The notes beneath the pieces are model-generated. The model worked only from the letters and a program-made list of their open reading frames with translations, ran no database searches and had not been told where the DNA came from. Both the position numbers and the translations under genes were made by a program. DNA of 64,000 bases from Rhodobacter viridis (lineage in GTDB: Bacteria > Pseudomonadota > Alphaproteobacteria > Rhodobacterales > Rhodobacteraceae): assembly GCF_003217355.1 (NCBI RefSeq), contig NZ_QJTK01000003.1, forward strand, positions 101,528-165,527, in the 5' to 3' direction. Below are positions 1-7,717 of the stretch, one piece after another (within the stretch, counting starts at the first letter, position 1; every line of letters begins with the position of its first letter).

Positions 1-29
1 GGTGAAGAGACGAGGCCAGCGCAAAGCGT

Positions 30-575
30 TCACTCCTGCCCGAAGAGGGCCGAGAAGATCGGCTGCACAAGGGTCGTGACGGGGAACAAGTTTGTCTGAG
101 TGATAACAAACAGGTTGTTTTCCGCGTCGAAAGTGGCGAACTGCGGGTTGATATTCAGATCAACCCATTTACCCATTTTTGCGCAGGTCTGTTCCCAAGG
201 GTGGGAAAGAATGTCGAAGCGGATAAATACGCCTTCCCCCGCCATAATGGCATTGAGGTGTGCTTCAAACGCCGGATAGCCTTGAGTTTTACTGAATCCA
301 ATCCCAATGTCCCGCAAGTCTCGGTTGATCGCCTCAATCTGCCCGGTGGAGCCGCCATTAAGGCTAATCGTAATGGCAACAACTGCCGCAGCGATGTCCG
401 CGGCGGAATACTGGATTTCTCGGCCTTGCGAACGATGAGAGGCGGTAAGGATCAACCCACGGTCGCGCATGGTGCGCGCTCGGGAATAGAGCCGGTCGCG
501 TTCTTCGTCGTCCTTCCCTCGGAGGGTGGCGATGGCATCCGTGATCTGGCGCAATGTGGCGGTGTGGTCGGTCAT
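30..575 (-). CDS. hypothetical protein of the phage-like block
   Basis: This 181-residue protein is not recognised. It starts with a charged helical segment (MTDHTATLRQITDAIATLRG, followed by KDDEERDRLYSRARTMRDRG), which may be a helix-turn-helix-like or oligomerisation region, and then has a mixed alpha/beta body with no signal peptide or membrane helix. I chose the ATG at 575. The reading frame stays open to an upstream ATG at 695, but that stretch is the long inverted repeat at 606-684 and is unlikely to be coding. The ribosome binding site before 575 is weak. It lies at the far left of the block, opposite in direction to the next small genes. Existence is fairly likely; function is unknown. 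Confidence 0.55.
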   Translation of the reverse strand: MTDHTATLRQITDAIATLRGKDDEERDRLYSRARTMRDRGLILTASHRSQGREIQYSAADIAAAVVAITISLNGGSTGQIEAINRDLRDIGIGFSKTQGYPAFEAHLNAIMAGEGVFIRFDILSHPWEQTCAKMGKWVDLNINPQFATFDAENNLFVITQTNLFPVTTLVQPIFSALFGQE

Positions 576-605
576 CGAAGGTTGTCCCAGGGTGATGATT
601 TCGAA

Positions 606-684
606 TGACTGGAAGGTAGCACCTGCGTCGAGAGGACGCAAGAAGAACTTGCTTCCGTTTGACGCAGGTGCTACCTTCCAGTCA
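606..684. repeat. 24-bp perfect inverted repeat with 31-nt spacer
   Basis: Arms 606-629 and 661-684 are perfectly complementary. The spacer holds a second small hairpin (gcaag 638-642, cttgc 648-652, loop aagaa). It lies 30 bp upstream of the leftward gene starting at 575. No target-site duplication is visible at its edges, and I see no other copy of the arm in the window. It could be a recombination or protein-binding site, a miniature element, or a hairpin in an mRNA leader. Confidence 0.85.
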
Positions 685-685
685 C

Positions 686-811
686 CAAAGTTCACTTGTC
701 ATCGTTGGGGGCGAGCAATCGCCCCGATCAAAGAACACGGGGAAGACAGGCCCCGCCCCGATTGGGGGAAGCCCCGGCTGCGTCCTCCACCGCTGCCGGG
801 GCTTTTGTTTT
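686..811 (+). ncRNA. candidate structured small RNA ending in a terminator
   Basis: No gene fits this stretch, but on the plus strand it folds into consecutive hairpins. 708-714 pairs with 719-725 around a GCAA tetraloop (GNRA type), 738-742 pairs with 751-755, 756-759 pairs with 64-67 of the same block (764-767), and 771-778 pairs with 795-802. The last is followed by ttttgtttt. There is no plus-strand gene upstream for that terminator to serve, which is the main reason to suspect a small RNA. The family is not recognised and the 5' end is a guess. Confidence 0.35.
771..811 (+). terminator. rho-independent terminator
   Basis: An 8-bp GC stem (gccccggc 771-778 with gccggggc 795-802) is followed directly by ttttgtttt. 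It lies just before the GTG start at 824, so it would end a transcript that begins upstream, possibly the hairpin-rich RNA at 686-811, or act as an attenuator for the next gene. Confidence 0.6.
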
Positions 812-823
812 AGGAGTCATCGC

Positions 824-1090
824 GTGCCGACAGAAATCATCATCGAACCGCATTTTAGATGGAACACGCGCCGCTTGCCCCCACCGCCGCCCGGCCTTGA
901 GGGCCGCAAGCTGGCCGAATGGGCGCGCGGCTGGCGCAGCCTGCACAAATGGTTCCGATACCAAGTATCAGAGGACGAACGCTACTGGCTGTCTGTCTGC
1001 GAGGTTATCGGGCTGGCTGCCACGGAAGCCTTGCTTGGCGAGAGGGATGAGTTCAGAATCGACTCGCTTGGCAACTGGCCCGATCTGTGA
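824..1090 (+). CDS. small hypothetical protein
   Basis: This is an 88-residue protein with a GTG start at 824, chosen because aggag sits 7 bases upstream (812-816) and because the frame further upstream runs through the hairpin region. It has a proline run (RRLPPPPPGLEGRKLAEW), is rich in Trp and Arg, and has no signal peptide or obvious metal site. I do not recognise it. It is the first of three small rightward ORFs that end head-on against the terminase gene. Confidence 0.5.
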   Translation: MPTEIIIEPHFRWNTRRLPPPPPGLEGRKLAEWARGWRSLHKWFRYQVSEDERYWLSVCEVIGLAATEALLGERDEFRIDSLGNWPDL

Positions 1091-1149
1091 GATAATCAAC
1101 AGGACTTATTTATATTCACTGTGAGCAATAAGCCGTCAATAGGTGCCGA

Positions 1150-1332
1150 ATGATCGAGCCGAAAATAACCTATCGAGTCGATGGACACGAATATGTGGTC
1201 GTGGAACAGGAAAGAGGAAATTATCTCTGCCGCAAGGTTGGGGAAGAGGGTGGAAAGGTGTATTATTTCAATAGTTCCACTCACGAAGGGCCCTTTGACG
1301 ATCCGCCCGTTAATATCGGTGATTGGCTTTAG
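1150..1332 (+). CDS. small hypothetical protein
   Basis: This 60-residue acidic protein starts at ATG 1150, preceded by an aggtg ribosome binding site. The sequence (YRVDGHEYVVVEQERGNYLCRK) looks like a small beta-rich fold. No family is recognised. The surrounding DNA (1091-1620) is visibly more AT-rich than the chromosomal genes, consistent with a transferred origin. Confidence 0.5.
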   Translation: MIEPKITYRVDGHEYVVVEQERGNYLCRKVGEEGGKVYYFNSSTHEGPFDDPPVNIGDWL

Positions 1333-1383
1333 TCTAATAGTTATTGCTTAATAATTGAGAAAATTGAAGGCGTGTGGAGGGAA

Positions 1384-1620
1384 ATGGACGAATCAGACTA
1401 TAGCAATGCAGCAGATAGATTGCTTGGGGAAACGCAAGCTCGAATGGATTTCGAAGAGTTCATACGGCATGTCCGTTTGACCACTGATGATGAGGTTAGC
1501 CTTTCTGGACGACTTCTTGACATGATCGGTGATGCATTTTATCGACCCCCATATGAAAATTACACGAATGAGTTTTTGCGTCAAATTGCTCTTGCTGTCG
1601 TGCGCGCTAATGTCAGATAA
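1384..1620 (+). CDS. small hypothetical protein
   Basis: This is a 78-residue, mostly helical, acidic protein. ATG 1384 is preferred over GTG 1372 because ggaggg (1376-1381) is well placed for it. No recognised domain. It stops 1 bp short of the end of the oppositely directed terminase gene, so the two are convergent. Codon use and base composition differ from the chromosomal genes. Confidence 0.5.
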   Translation: MDESDYSNAADRLLGETQARMDFEEFIRHVRLTTDDEVSLSGRLLDMIGDAFYRPPYENYTNEFLRQIALAVVRANVR

Positions 1621-1621
1621 A

Positions 1622-3379
1622 TTACCCACCCAACCACTTTGATTTAACCACGGTCGGCGCCTTTCGGGGCGCCGCTGCACTTGCAAGCTCTGCCGCCCGC
1701 AGGTCTTCACGTTGCCCGATGATCTGTCGCACGGCGAGCGCGTAAACGGTGGCGTCGAGCGTTTCGGCGCGCTTGCCTTTGATACGCTCGAACCGGGCTT
1801 CGGGCTTGCCGCGAACATAACGCACAACGCGCCGCTCCGAGGTCAGTTGCTCGAAATAGATCGGTTGCAGGGCTTCTCCGAACCGAATCCCCTGCGTTCT
1901 TGCGAGCCGCGCAAACAGAGCGGATTTCGCGGCGTCGACTCCCACAAGCCAAAGGTGTTGCCCCTTGGTTCCCGAACGCTGGAAGACCGGGCGCGAGAAG
2001 CCCGGAACGCCCTTGATCGGCACGACACGGCGCCCGAAGCGGGGTTTGCAATATGCCATGACGTGTTGCAGGTGCCCGCCGTCCGAGGAGTCGACGGCGC
2101 AAGCGTCAATGCGGATCGTGCCGCCGTTCGGGTGCTGCCAGCTTTCCTTCAGCAGCGAGTCGAGGTCCTGCCAGACGCTTTCGCCGTCGATCGGCCCCCA
2201 GAAGACTCGATGATCGAGCACCAGCCAATCGGAATCGGTGTGCCCAGCCAGCACAACTTCAAGCCGATCGTCCTGGCAATCGACGCCCGCCGTGATCCAA
2301 AGCACGTCGGGCGGCAGGCTGTCGAGGTGGAAGGGCTCGCGCCGCGCGAATAGCTCGTGCTCGTCCAGATCCTCGCCTTCGGACTTCCAAGCCTGACCCA
2401 GAATGGTGTTGGTGAACACCTGCAGCGTTTCGGGCGCACGTTTGGCCGAAAGGAACTCGGCTGCCAGTTTCCCCCAGCGCGCGTTGTGGTGCGGGCTGAC
2501 AAGGCAGTTGATCCGAAACCCGGCATGGCCCGTAACCTCTGGCGCTGTCACCCGCCAGCGGCCTTGCGCGACCATCTGTGGCTTGAACCGTTCGTCGATC
2601 AGGCAACCGCATTGCGGGCAGGCCCAAGCCGCCTTGTCGAGCTGGCCTTCCGGCCATGTGATCTGTGCCCACTCAATTTCTGAGAAGCCGCCGCACTCCG
2701 GGCATAGGCATTCGTAAATGCGGCGATCGGACTCGGCATATAGGCGTGTGATCGGGCCGAAATCAAAGATTGGCGTCGATCCGGCCAGAATCTTGCGGTC
2801 TCGAAAGGTCATGGTGCGCATTTCGGCCAGCTTGATCGGGTCGCCCTCTTGCGAAACCTCGTAACCGTCGGTTTCGTCCATCGCGAGAAACCGGGTTGTG
2901 TGTCGGCGCAGGTTGCGGGGCGATTTCGCCGCAAGGAATTTTAGGCTGCCACCCGGAAAGCGGCGGGCAAGCATGGTGCTGCGCCCGGATTCGTCCGCAT
3001 CGTCGGACAGAAGCCCGCGCAGGGTGGGGGATGCCTCGAAAAGCGATTCAAGCTCAACGCTGAAGTCGCGCGCATCGTCGGCGGTTGGTTGCAATGCGAT
3101 GATCGGGGCGGGGGCATTGGCGACGAAATGCGCGAGCGTTGCAGAAAGCCATTGCGTGTAACCGATTCGCGCGCCTTTTAGAATCGTGACGCGCTCGATT
3201 TCCGGGGATTCGAGGGCTTCGCACCAGCCGCGTTGAAACGGCCAGAGGTGCATCAGGCCCGGCAATGCGCTGGCACTTGCTGGAATGTGGACGCTCGACT
3301 CGATCCAATCTGCCAGCGGGACGTTCGGCGGCGGCAAAAGCGATTGCAGGGCTTTGCGGCGAATGGCTTCAATGGTCAT
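1622..3379 (-). CDS. phage terminase large subunit, GpA (lambda) type
   Basis: Predicted to be the DNA-packaging motor and nuclease that cuts concatemeric phage DNA and pumps it into proheads. Over 585 residues one sees the GpA order: a variant Walker A (LKGARIGYTQ, about 67-76), Walker B (LAMDETD, about 165-171), a pair of Cys motifs (CPECGG and CPQCGC, about 226-259) resembling a zinc finger, and a nuclease-type acidic motif (VDCQDD, about 366-371). The ATG at 3379 overlaps the end of the small-subunit gene by 11 bp, supporting that start over 3427. The gene looks intact, but no portal or capsid gene follows it: the next leftward gene is a short unknown 1 kb away, behind three opposing ORFs. 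Confidence 0.9.
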   Translation of the reverse strand: MTIEAIRRKALQSLLPPPNVPLADWIESSVHIPASASALPGLMHLWPFQRGWCEALESPEIERVTILKGARIGYTQWLSATLAHFVANAPAPIIALQPTADDARDFSVELESLFEASPTLRGLLSDDADESGRSTMLARRFPGGSLKFLAAKSPRNLRRHTTRFLAMDETDGYEVSQEGDPIKLAEMRTMTFRDRKILAGSTPIFDFGPITRLYAESDRRIYECLCPECGGFSEIEWAQITWPEGQLDKAAWACPQCGCLIDERFKPQMVAQGRWRVTAPEVTGHAGFRINCLVSPHHNARWGKLAAEFLSAKRAPETLQVFTNTILGQAWKSEGEDLDEHELFARREPFHLDSLPPDVLWITAGVDCQDDRLEVVLAGHTDSDWLVLDHRVFWGPIDGESVWQDLDSLLKESWQHPNGGTIRIDACAVDSSDGGHLQHVMAYCKPRFGRRVVPIKGVPGFSRPVFQRSGTKGQHLWLVGVDAAKSALFARLARTQGIRFGEALQPIYFEQLTSERRVVRYVRGKPEARFERIKGKRAETLDATVYALAVRQIIGQREDLRAAELASAAAPRKAPTVVKSKWLGG

Positions 3380-4046
3380 GGGCAAGGCCCTCCAAGGCGG
3401 TGCGGATCTCGCGTTCCAGCGTGGCAATGTCGGTTGCGGTGAGGTGGGGCAGCGCCGCGCCGCAGCGCGAAGGAACGGCCAGCAAAGCGTTGCGCAGATC
3501 GCGCAGGATCGAAGCCCATTCGCGGGTCACGGCATCGGCTTCGACAAGCTCGCCCCGTGCGGCGGCATTGGCGATTGCCAGCTTGTCGGCTTGCTCGCGC
3601 GCCAGCCGTAGCTTTTCGGCTTTCAGATCGTTCGAGGGCGCATCGCGATTGGCGGCGATCTTGCGCAGGTGCTCGATATACCGCCCGACACTTTCGGCCA
3701 CATCATAGCGGGCACGGGCGCTGCGCAGAAAGATTCCTTCTCGGGCTTTGGTTCTAACCTGCGAGAGCGACAACCGCGTGAGGGCGGCAAGCTCGCGTTC
3801 GTCCATTTGCGCGGGCAGCGTGGAGAAGCCGGATTCAGCGCCGCTGGCAGGCGACTCTTTCGGCAGGGCTGCAGGGTCAGGCAAAGCCGGACTCTGGGCT
3901 CCCTGCGCGCTCTGCGGGGCGTGAGTTGCGTTTTGCGCCGACCCGCTTGCCGCAGCTTTAACCGATTTCGGGCTGACGCTGTGCGGGCAGGGCTGGATAT
4001 TTTCACCCATCAGGTCGCCAAAGATGTCTTCATCTCTCAACCGCAT
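3369..4046 (-). CDS. phage terminase small subunit (Nu1-like)
   Basis: A 225-residue protein that should recognise phage DNA and recruit the large subunit. The middle (about 80-130) resembles a helix-turn-helix (MDERELAALTRLSLSQVRTK), followed by a charged helix (LKAEKLRLAREQADKLAIAN) typical of Nu1-like small terminases. It ends 11 bp inside the large-subunit gene. The ATG at 4046 has aggga upstream. The N-terminus carries DEDIFGDLMGEN, a motif found twice more in the replication protein next door. Residues 20-75 are Ala/Ser/Pro-rich and probably disordered. The function is inferred from position and the central region. Confidence 0.75.
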   Translation of the reverse strand: MRLRDEDIFGDLMGENIQPCPHSVSPKSVKAAASGSAQNATHAPQSAQGAQSPALPDPAALPKESPASGAESGFSTLPAQMDERELAALTRLSLSQVRTKAREGIFLRSARARYDVAESVGRYIEHLRKIAANRDAPSNDLKAEKLRLAREQADKLAIANAAARGELVEADAVTREWASILRDLRNALLAVPSRCGAALPHLTATDIATLEREIRTALEGLAHDH

Positions 4047-4048
4047 TT

Positions 4049-4225
4049 TCAGGATTCCCTGTTCCGAAAAAAATTTGGGAAGTGCGAAGACTCGCGGCTC
4101 AGGGTGCCCCGCGTGGCACGTGCCGGGGGAAGGACCCAAAGCCGCGATCTCACAACCGCCTTCGATCTCACAACCGCGATAAGCGGCGGCGCGGCGGTTC
4201 GCTTGTTCATTACTTCTGTCTTCAT
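4049..4225 (-). CDS. possible small basic protein between replication and terminase genes
   Basis: A 58-residue, strongly basic ORF starting at ATG 4225. A good ribosome binding site (aaggaa, 8 bases upstream) favours it, and it ends 2 bp before the terminase small-subunit start, as expected in an operon. Its internal AVVRSKAVVRSR repeat is produced by the 15-bp tandem DNA repeat at 4145-4177. No family is recognised, and it could be chance. Confidence 0.35.
   Translation of the reverse strand: MKTEVMNKRTAAPPLIAVVRSKAVVRSRLWVLPPARATRGTLSRESSHFPNFFRNRES
4145..4177. repeat. 15-bp tandem direct repeat
   Basis: The sequence cgatctcacaaccgc occurs at 4145-4159 and 4163-4177, with an 18-bp period. 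It lies in the gap between the replication gene and the terminase genes, inside the doubtful small ORF. It could be a protein-binding site such as a packaging site, or simply a coding repeat. Confidence 0.7.
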
Positions 4226-4271
4226 CTGCTTATTCCTTGGTTGCTGCATCGGTTCGGAAATTCGGAAACCC

Positions 4272-6578
4272 CTAAAGGGGGTTTTCCGGATTTTCCGAGT
4301 TCCCGCCGCTTTGCCGCCCGGAAATTTCCGGAAACTTTCCGCCTTTTTCCGGATTTTCCGACAGGTCGTCGAAGTCGCTCAAATCGTCGAAGCTGTCAGG
4401 ATCGGGCAGCGCGTAGCACCCGCCGCGATAGTCCAGAGCCCCTTTGTCAAGCAACCCTCGCAACGCATTGTCCAATGTGCGCCTGCGACTGTCGGGATTA
4501 TCTGCGGAAGAAACCTGACGCCCTTCGATGCAGGCTTGCCGCAAGGCGCGCTCTTCAACGTCACAACCGTCTTTCGCGATTTCATGAAAATGCGCCATGA
4601 CAGCTTTTTCGCTTCGGTTAAGACGAACCTGCGGCGCGGCTTCACCGTTCGCCAGTTCCGCGCAGCGCGGCAAGGTGATTGCATCGCCGTCTTCGTCCTT
4701 GCCGCCGTCTTCGGTCGCAATGCGGAACGCAATATCGCGCTCGCAGGTGCCATTGCGGTTTTTGGTGAGTTTGCCGCGGATCACGCCCGCCTCCTCTCGC
4801 TTCACATGCAGCGCCACATCAAGCGCGCCATTCAGGATAGAATGCCCGCGCGGGAGTCCTTGCTGCCCGTCCTTCGTATCGTGATGCACCAGCACCACGG
4901 CGGCGCCCCATTTGGTGAGCGATCGGGCGACCGACACGACGCGCCCCATAGCTTCCGCGCTGTTCTCTTCGAGGCCGGGAAAAGCCATCGCCAGCGTATC
5001 GATGATCACGAGTTGCGGGCGTTGATCTTTCACGGCGCGCTTCAACGCCACCAGATCGGGCGAGTCCTTTGCCAGAAGATCCGAGACGCCTTCCACAAGG
5101 ACGAAGCCCGACGCGTCACCGTGCGCCATGCGCAACGCTTTCACTCGCCCGCGCATCCCGTGAGGGTCTTCCGCCGCAACGTAAAATGCCTTTCCAGCCT
5201 TGCAGCGCATCCCGAAGGCGTTTCGCCCCTGTGCAACGGCATAGGCAAGGAAGGGGGCCAGCAAGGATTTCCCCGCGCCCGGCGCCCCGACGATGCACCC
5301 CACATCGCGTTCAGCGATCAGCCCTTTGATCAGGTAGCTGCGCGCTGGCGCAGCTTCGCAATCGGCGGGCGAAAGAAAGGACAGGCGCGCGGGCGTGTCG
5401 GTCTTCGGGGCTTGTGCTTCCGGCTCGTCGCCCAGGTCCTCGAACTCGTCGTCGGGAATCGGCTCACTCCAACCGTGTTCGCTGGCCTGCTTGAACAAGA
5501 GCCCGCCGCCAATGTTCCCCGCTTGCCCCGCGCGCAGGCTGCGCCAGATCGTCTGGCATTCCCGCAAGCTGAAGCTGGGATTCTGCGCTGCCCATTTCAC
5601 CAGAGCTTCGAACCCTTCGGGCGAGCCGTTCGACTCCTCATGCACGGCCATGACGATTTCGCAAAAGCGCGGCCAGTTCGGGGCACCGTCATTGGGAATC
5701 GCCATCAGCGCCGAAACCACGGTGGCCCAAGGCTTCCCGCACTTGCCTTGCCCCTTCCGTTCGGTGCCGCCCATCAGATCGCCGAACACGTCATCCGCTT
5801 TTGGGCGGGCATAGATCGGGCGCAGGTTGGGCACCGTGTCGAGGGCCGCACCGTCAACAAGCAACGTCTGCAACGGGTGAGCCTTGCCGCCGCCTTTCTT
5901 TGCATCGCGCATCGCGGCTTCGCCGAAGTAATAAGACTGCGAGGGCTTGAAGGACTCTTCGCTCAGGGTGCCACCCAAGGCACCATTGAGCCGGGCGCAA
6001 AGGGCTTCGCGCTCTTGCCGTGTGACTTCGCGTTGCAGGGGACAAATAACGCGCCAGCGGGGGGCGTCGGGCGCGTGGTGCGTCGAGGTGTAGAAGAGCG
6101 CCGCAACCCCCGCCGCGCGCAGCATATCGGCGGCGCGTTCCATCGGCACTTCCCCGGCGTCATAATCGCCTTCGATGCCAGAGACGGATTGCAGGTTATC
6201 ATCCCAGCGCAGGCAGAACCCCGGCTTGCCGTCTTTCGAGGGTTTGGCCCGATCACCGAAGCGCGCCAGCTTCAAGAGCGGCAAGCCGTCCTTGCGCTCT
6301 GCCTTGGCGGCTTTGATCCTCCCTTCCAACTCGCGCAGGGTCAACCGCTCGCGGCGCAGGCTCGAAGCCTTCACATCGGGGAAGAACGTCACGGGAAGGG
6401 CCAGATCAAGCACCGAAACCCCCGCTTGCGATGCGGGCAAGGTCGGTGTATCTTTCTTGAAAGGGATTATTTCCTTGGAGTTTTTGGAGCCGTTGCGGGT
6501 GCGAGCCGCAGCGGCTTCTTCCTTTTCAGGCGGTCCCCAGAGATCCCCGAAAACGTCTGGTGCAGATTGAATGCCCAT
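4272..6578 (-). CDS. phage/plasmid replication protein with PriCT-like and AAA helicase domains
   Basis: This 768-residue protein probably primes and unwinds element DNA. Residues about 100-250 resemble a primase-polymerase-like region. Residues 285-360 resemble a PriCT module (FCEIVMAVHEESNGSPEGFE). Residues 410-620 form a RepA-type AAA ATPase with Walker A GAPGAGKS (431-438), Walker B LVIIDT (523-528) and a VHHDTK motif near 564. The tail repeats acidic FDDL and SENPE units; the latter are a 17-bp DNA repeat at 4282-4298 and 4345-4361. DVFGDL-type motifs lie at residues 8-13 and 263-268. The ATG at 6578 has ggag upstream. A multidomain Pri-Rep protein of this kind is common in both phages and phage satellites. 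Confidence 0.8.
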   Translation of the reverse strand: MGIQSAPDVFGDLWGPPEKEEAAAARTRNGSKNSKEIIPFKKDTPTLPASQAGVSVLDLALPVTFFPDVKASSLRRERLTLRELEGRIKAAKAERKDGLPLLKLARFGDRAKPSKDGKPGFCLRWDDNLQSVSGIEGDYDAGEVPMERAADMLRAAGVAALFYTSTHHAPDAPRWRVICPLQREVTRQEREALCARLNGALGGTLSEESFKPSQSYYFGEAAMRDAKKGGGKAHPLQTLLVDGAALDTVPNLRPIYARPKADDVFGDLMGGTERKGQGKCGKPWATVVSALMAIPNDGAPNWPRFCEIVMAVHEESNGSPEGFEALVKWAAQNPSFSLRECQTIWRSLRAGQAGNIGGGLLFKQASEHGWSEPIPDDEFEDLGDEPEAQAPKTDTPARLSFLSPADCEAAPARSYLIKGLIAERDVGCIVGAPGAGKSLLAPFLAYAVAQGRNAFGMRCKAGKAFYVAAEDPHGMRGRVKALRMAHGDASGFVLVEGVSDLLAKDSPDLVALKRAVKDQRPQLVIIDTLAMAFPGLEENSAEAMGRVVSVARSLTKWGAAVVLVHHDTKDGQQGLPRGHSILNGALDVALHVKREEAGVIRGKLTKNRNGTCERDIAFRIATEDGGKDEDGDAITLPRCAELANGEAAPQVRLNRSEKAVMAHFHEIAKDGCDVEERALRQACIEGRQVSSADNPDSRRRTLDNALRGLLDKGALDYRGGCYALPDPDSFDDLSDFDDLSENPEKGGKFPEISGRQSGGNSENPENPL

Positions 6579-6741
6579 AGTTGGCTCCGTGGTTGGAGCC
6601 TCGCAGGCGGTTTGACAGCACCAGAAAAAAGCCTTTGAAACCAGTGACGGGTTGCGGGCGGGTTTGACAATGGAAGCTGTTATTTGCGTTCGCTTGTCTC
6701 ATTTGCTCCGGGTCCGCCACTTCCTCTTCGACTGTGAAAGC

Positions 6742-6763
6742 CACGCCTTCGGGCGTGTTTTTT
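6742..6763 (+). terminator. rho-independent terminator at the right edge of the block
   Basis: cacgcc (6742-6747) pairs with ggcgtg (6752-6757) around a ttcg tetraloop, followed by six T. No plus-strand gene precedes it within 6579-6741, so it probably belonged to a gene on the chromosomal side that the element now separates from its terminator. It may mark the right junction of the accessory block. Confidence 0.7.
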
Positions 6764-6823
6764 ATTGCCCGGCCGGGCCCTTCGCCCTATGGCGCAGATC
6801 AGGCGCGGCTTTGGGAGAGAGCG

Positions 6824-7672
6824 ATGACCCTTCTTCTGATCCATACCGGCGGCACGATCGGCATGGCCCCGGGGCCGCTGGGTCTGGCGCCGAAGCCCGG
6901 TCTGGTCGAGGCGGCGCTGGCCGAGCGTCTGCCCGTTGGCGCCGTTCTGCACACCCATGTCTTTCGGCCGCTGCGCGACAGTGCCGATATCGGTCCCGCC
7001 GACTGGAACGCGATTCTCGACGCGCTTGATGCCCATCCCGGCGTGCCTGCGCTGGTGATGCATGGCACCGACACGATGGCCTTCACCGGGGCGGCGCTGG
7101 CGCAGGCGCTGGCCGGGACCGAGCGTCGGGTGATTCTGTGCGGCTCGATGCTGCCGCTCGGGCAGGGGGGCGATGCCGAGCGCAATCTCGATCTGGCGCT
7201 CGCGGCCGCGCATGCACCCGGGATGGGGGTCGATTTGGCCTTCGACGGGCGGCTGATGGCGGCGGCGGGGCTGGTGAAGCACGACAGCCATGCCCGCGAT
7301 GCCTTTCGCAGCCAGCCGCAGGATCACGCGCCCGCGCCGAAAACCCGCCGCTTCGATCCGGCGCGGCGGTTGGCGGTGCTGACGCTGTCCCCCGGTTTGC
7401 CGGGGGCGGCGCTGGCGGCGATGCTCGCGGCGCTCGATGGCGCGGTGCTGCGGGTCTTTGGCGCGGGGACGGTGATGAACGATCCCGCGATCCTCGAGGC
7501 CCTGCGCGGCGCCGTGGCGGCGGGCAAGCGGCTGCGCGCGGTCAGCCAATGCGAGGCGGGCGGGCTGGCGCCCGGCGCCTATGCGGCGGGGGCGGGCCTC
7601 TGGGCCGCGGGGGTCGAGAATGGCGGCAAGGAAACGCCCGAGGCGGCGCTGATCCGGCTTTGGCTTTCCTGA
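6824..7672 (+). CDS. ansA: L-asparaginase (type I/II family)
   Basis: Hydrolyses asparagine to aspartate and ammonia. The 282-residue protein has the first catalytic threonine loop (HTGGTIGM, residues 6-13), the second motif HGTDTM (about 83-88) and the family SGS-like segment CGSMLPLG. No signal peptide is present, so it should be cytoplasmic. ATG 6824 follows gggaga. At 282 residues it is shorter than the usual 320-330, but the end looks natural and is followed by a strong hairpin. It is the first chromosomal gene after the accessory block. Confidence 0.88.
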   Translation: MTLLLIHTGGTIGMAPGPLGLAPKPGLVEAALAERLPVGAVLHTHVFRPLRDSADIGPADWNAILDALDAHPGVPALVMHGTDTMAFTGAALAQALAGTERRVILCGSMLPLGQGGDAERNLDLALAAAHAPGMGVDLAFDGRLMAAAGLVKHDSHARDAFRSQPQDHAPAPKTRRFDPARRLAVLTLSPGLPGAALAAMLAALDGAVLRVFGAGTVMNDPAILEALRGAVAAGKRLRAVSQCEAGGLAPGAYAAGAGLWAAGVENGGKETPEAALIRLWLS

Positions 7673-7704
7673 TGCGTCAGGGGCCCCGAAGGGCCCCTGA
7701 CGCA
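7673..7704. terminator. bidirectional terminator hairpin
   Basis: A 14-bp perfect stem (7673-7686 with 7691-7704) closed by a CGAA loop begins directly after the asparaginase stop and precedes the end of the convergent membrane-protein gene. There is no T tract, but its position and stability fit a shared terminator. Confidence 0.7.
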
Positions 7705-7717
7705 GGGTCGAACCGCG

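Noticed and set aside
4250-4365. Iteron-like origin from ttttccggattttccga repeats
   Set aside because: The two 17-bp copies are in frame and encode the repeated SENPE peptide in the replication protein tail, so coding repetition explains them.
6640-6740. Possible tRNA end or attachment site near gctccgggtccgccac
   Set aside because: The 3' end looks tRNA-like, but no T-arm (TTCGA), anticodon arm or matching 5' acceptor can be drawn on either strand, and no direct-repeat copy of it is visible at the left.
1-6823. Gene transfer agent (RcGTA-like) cluster
   Set aside because: GTA clusters are long structural operons (portal, capsid, tail). Here only terminase and replication genes occur, and the terminase is lambda GpA type.
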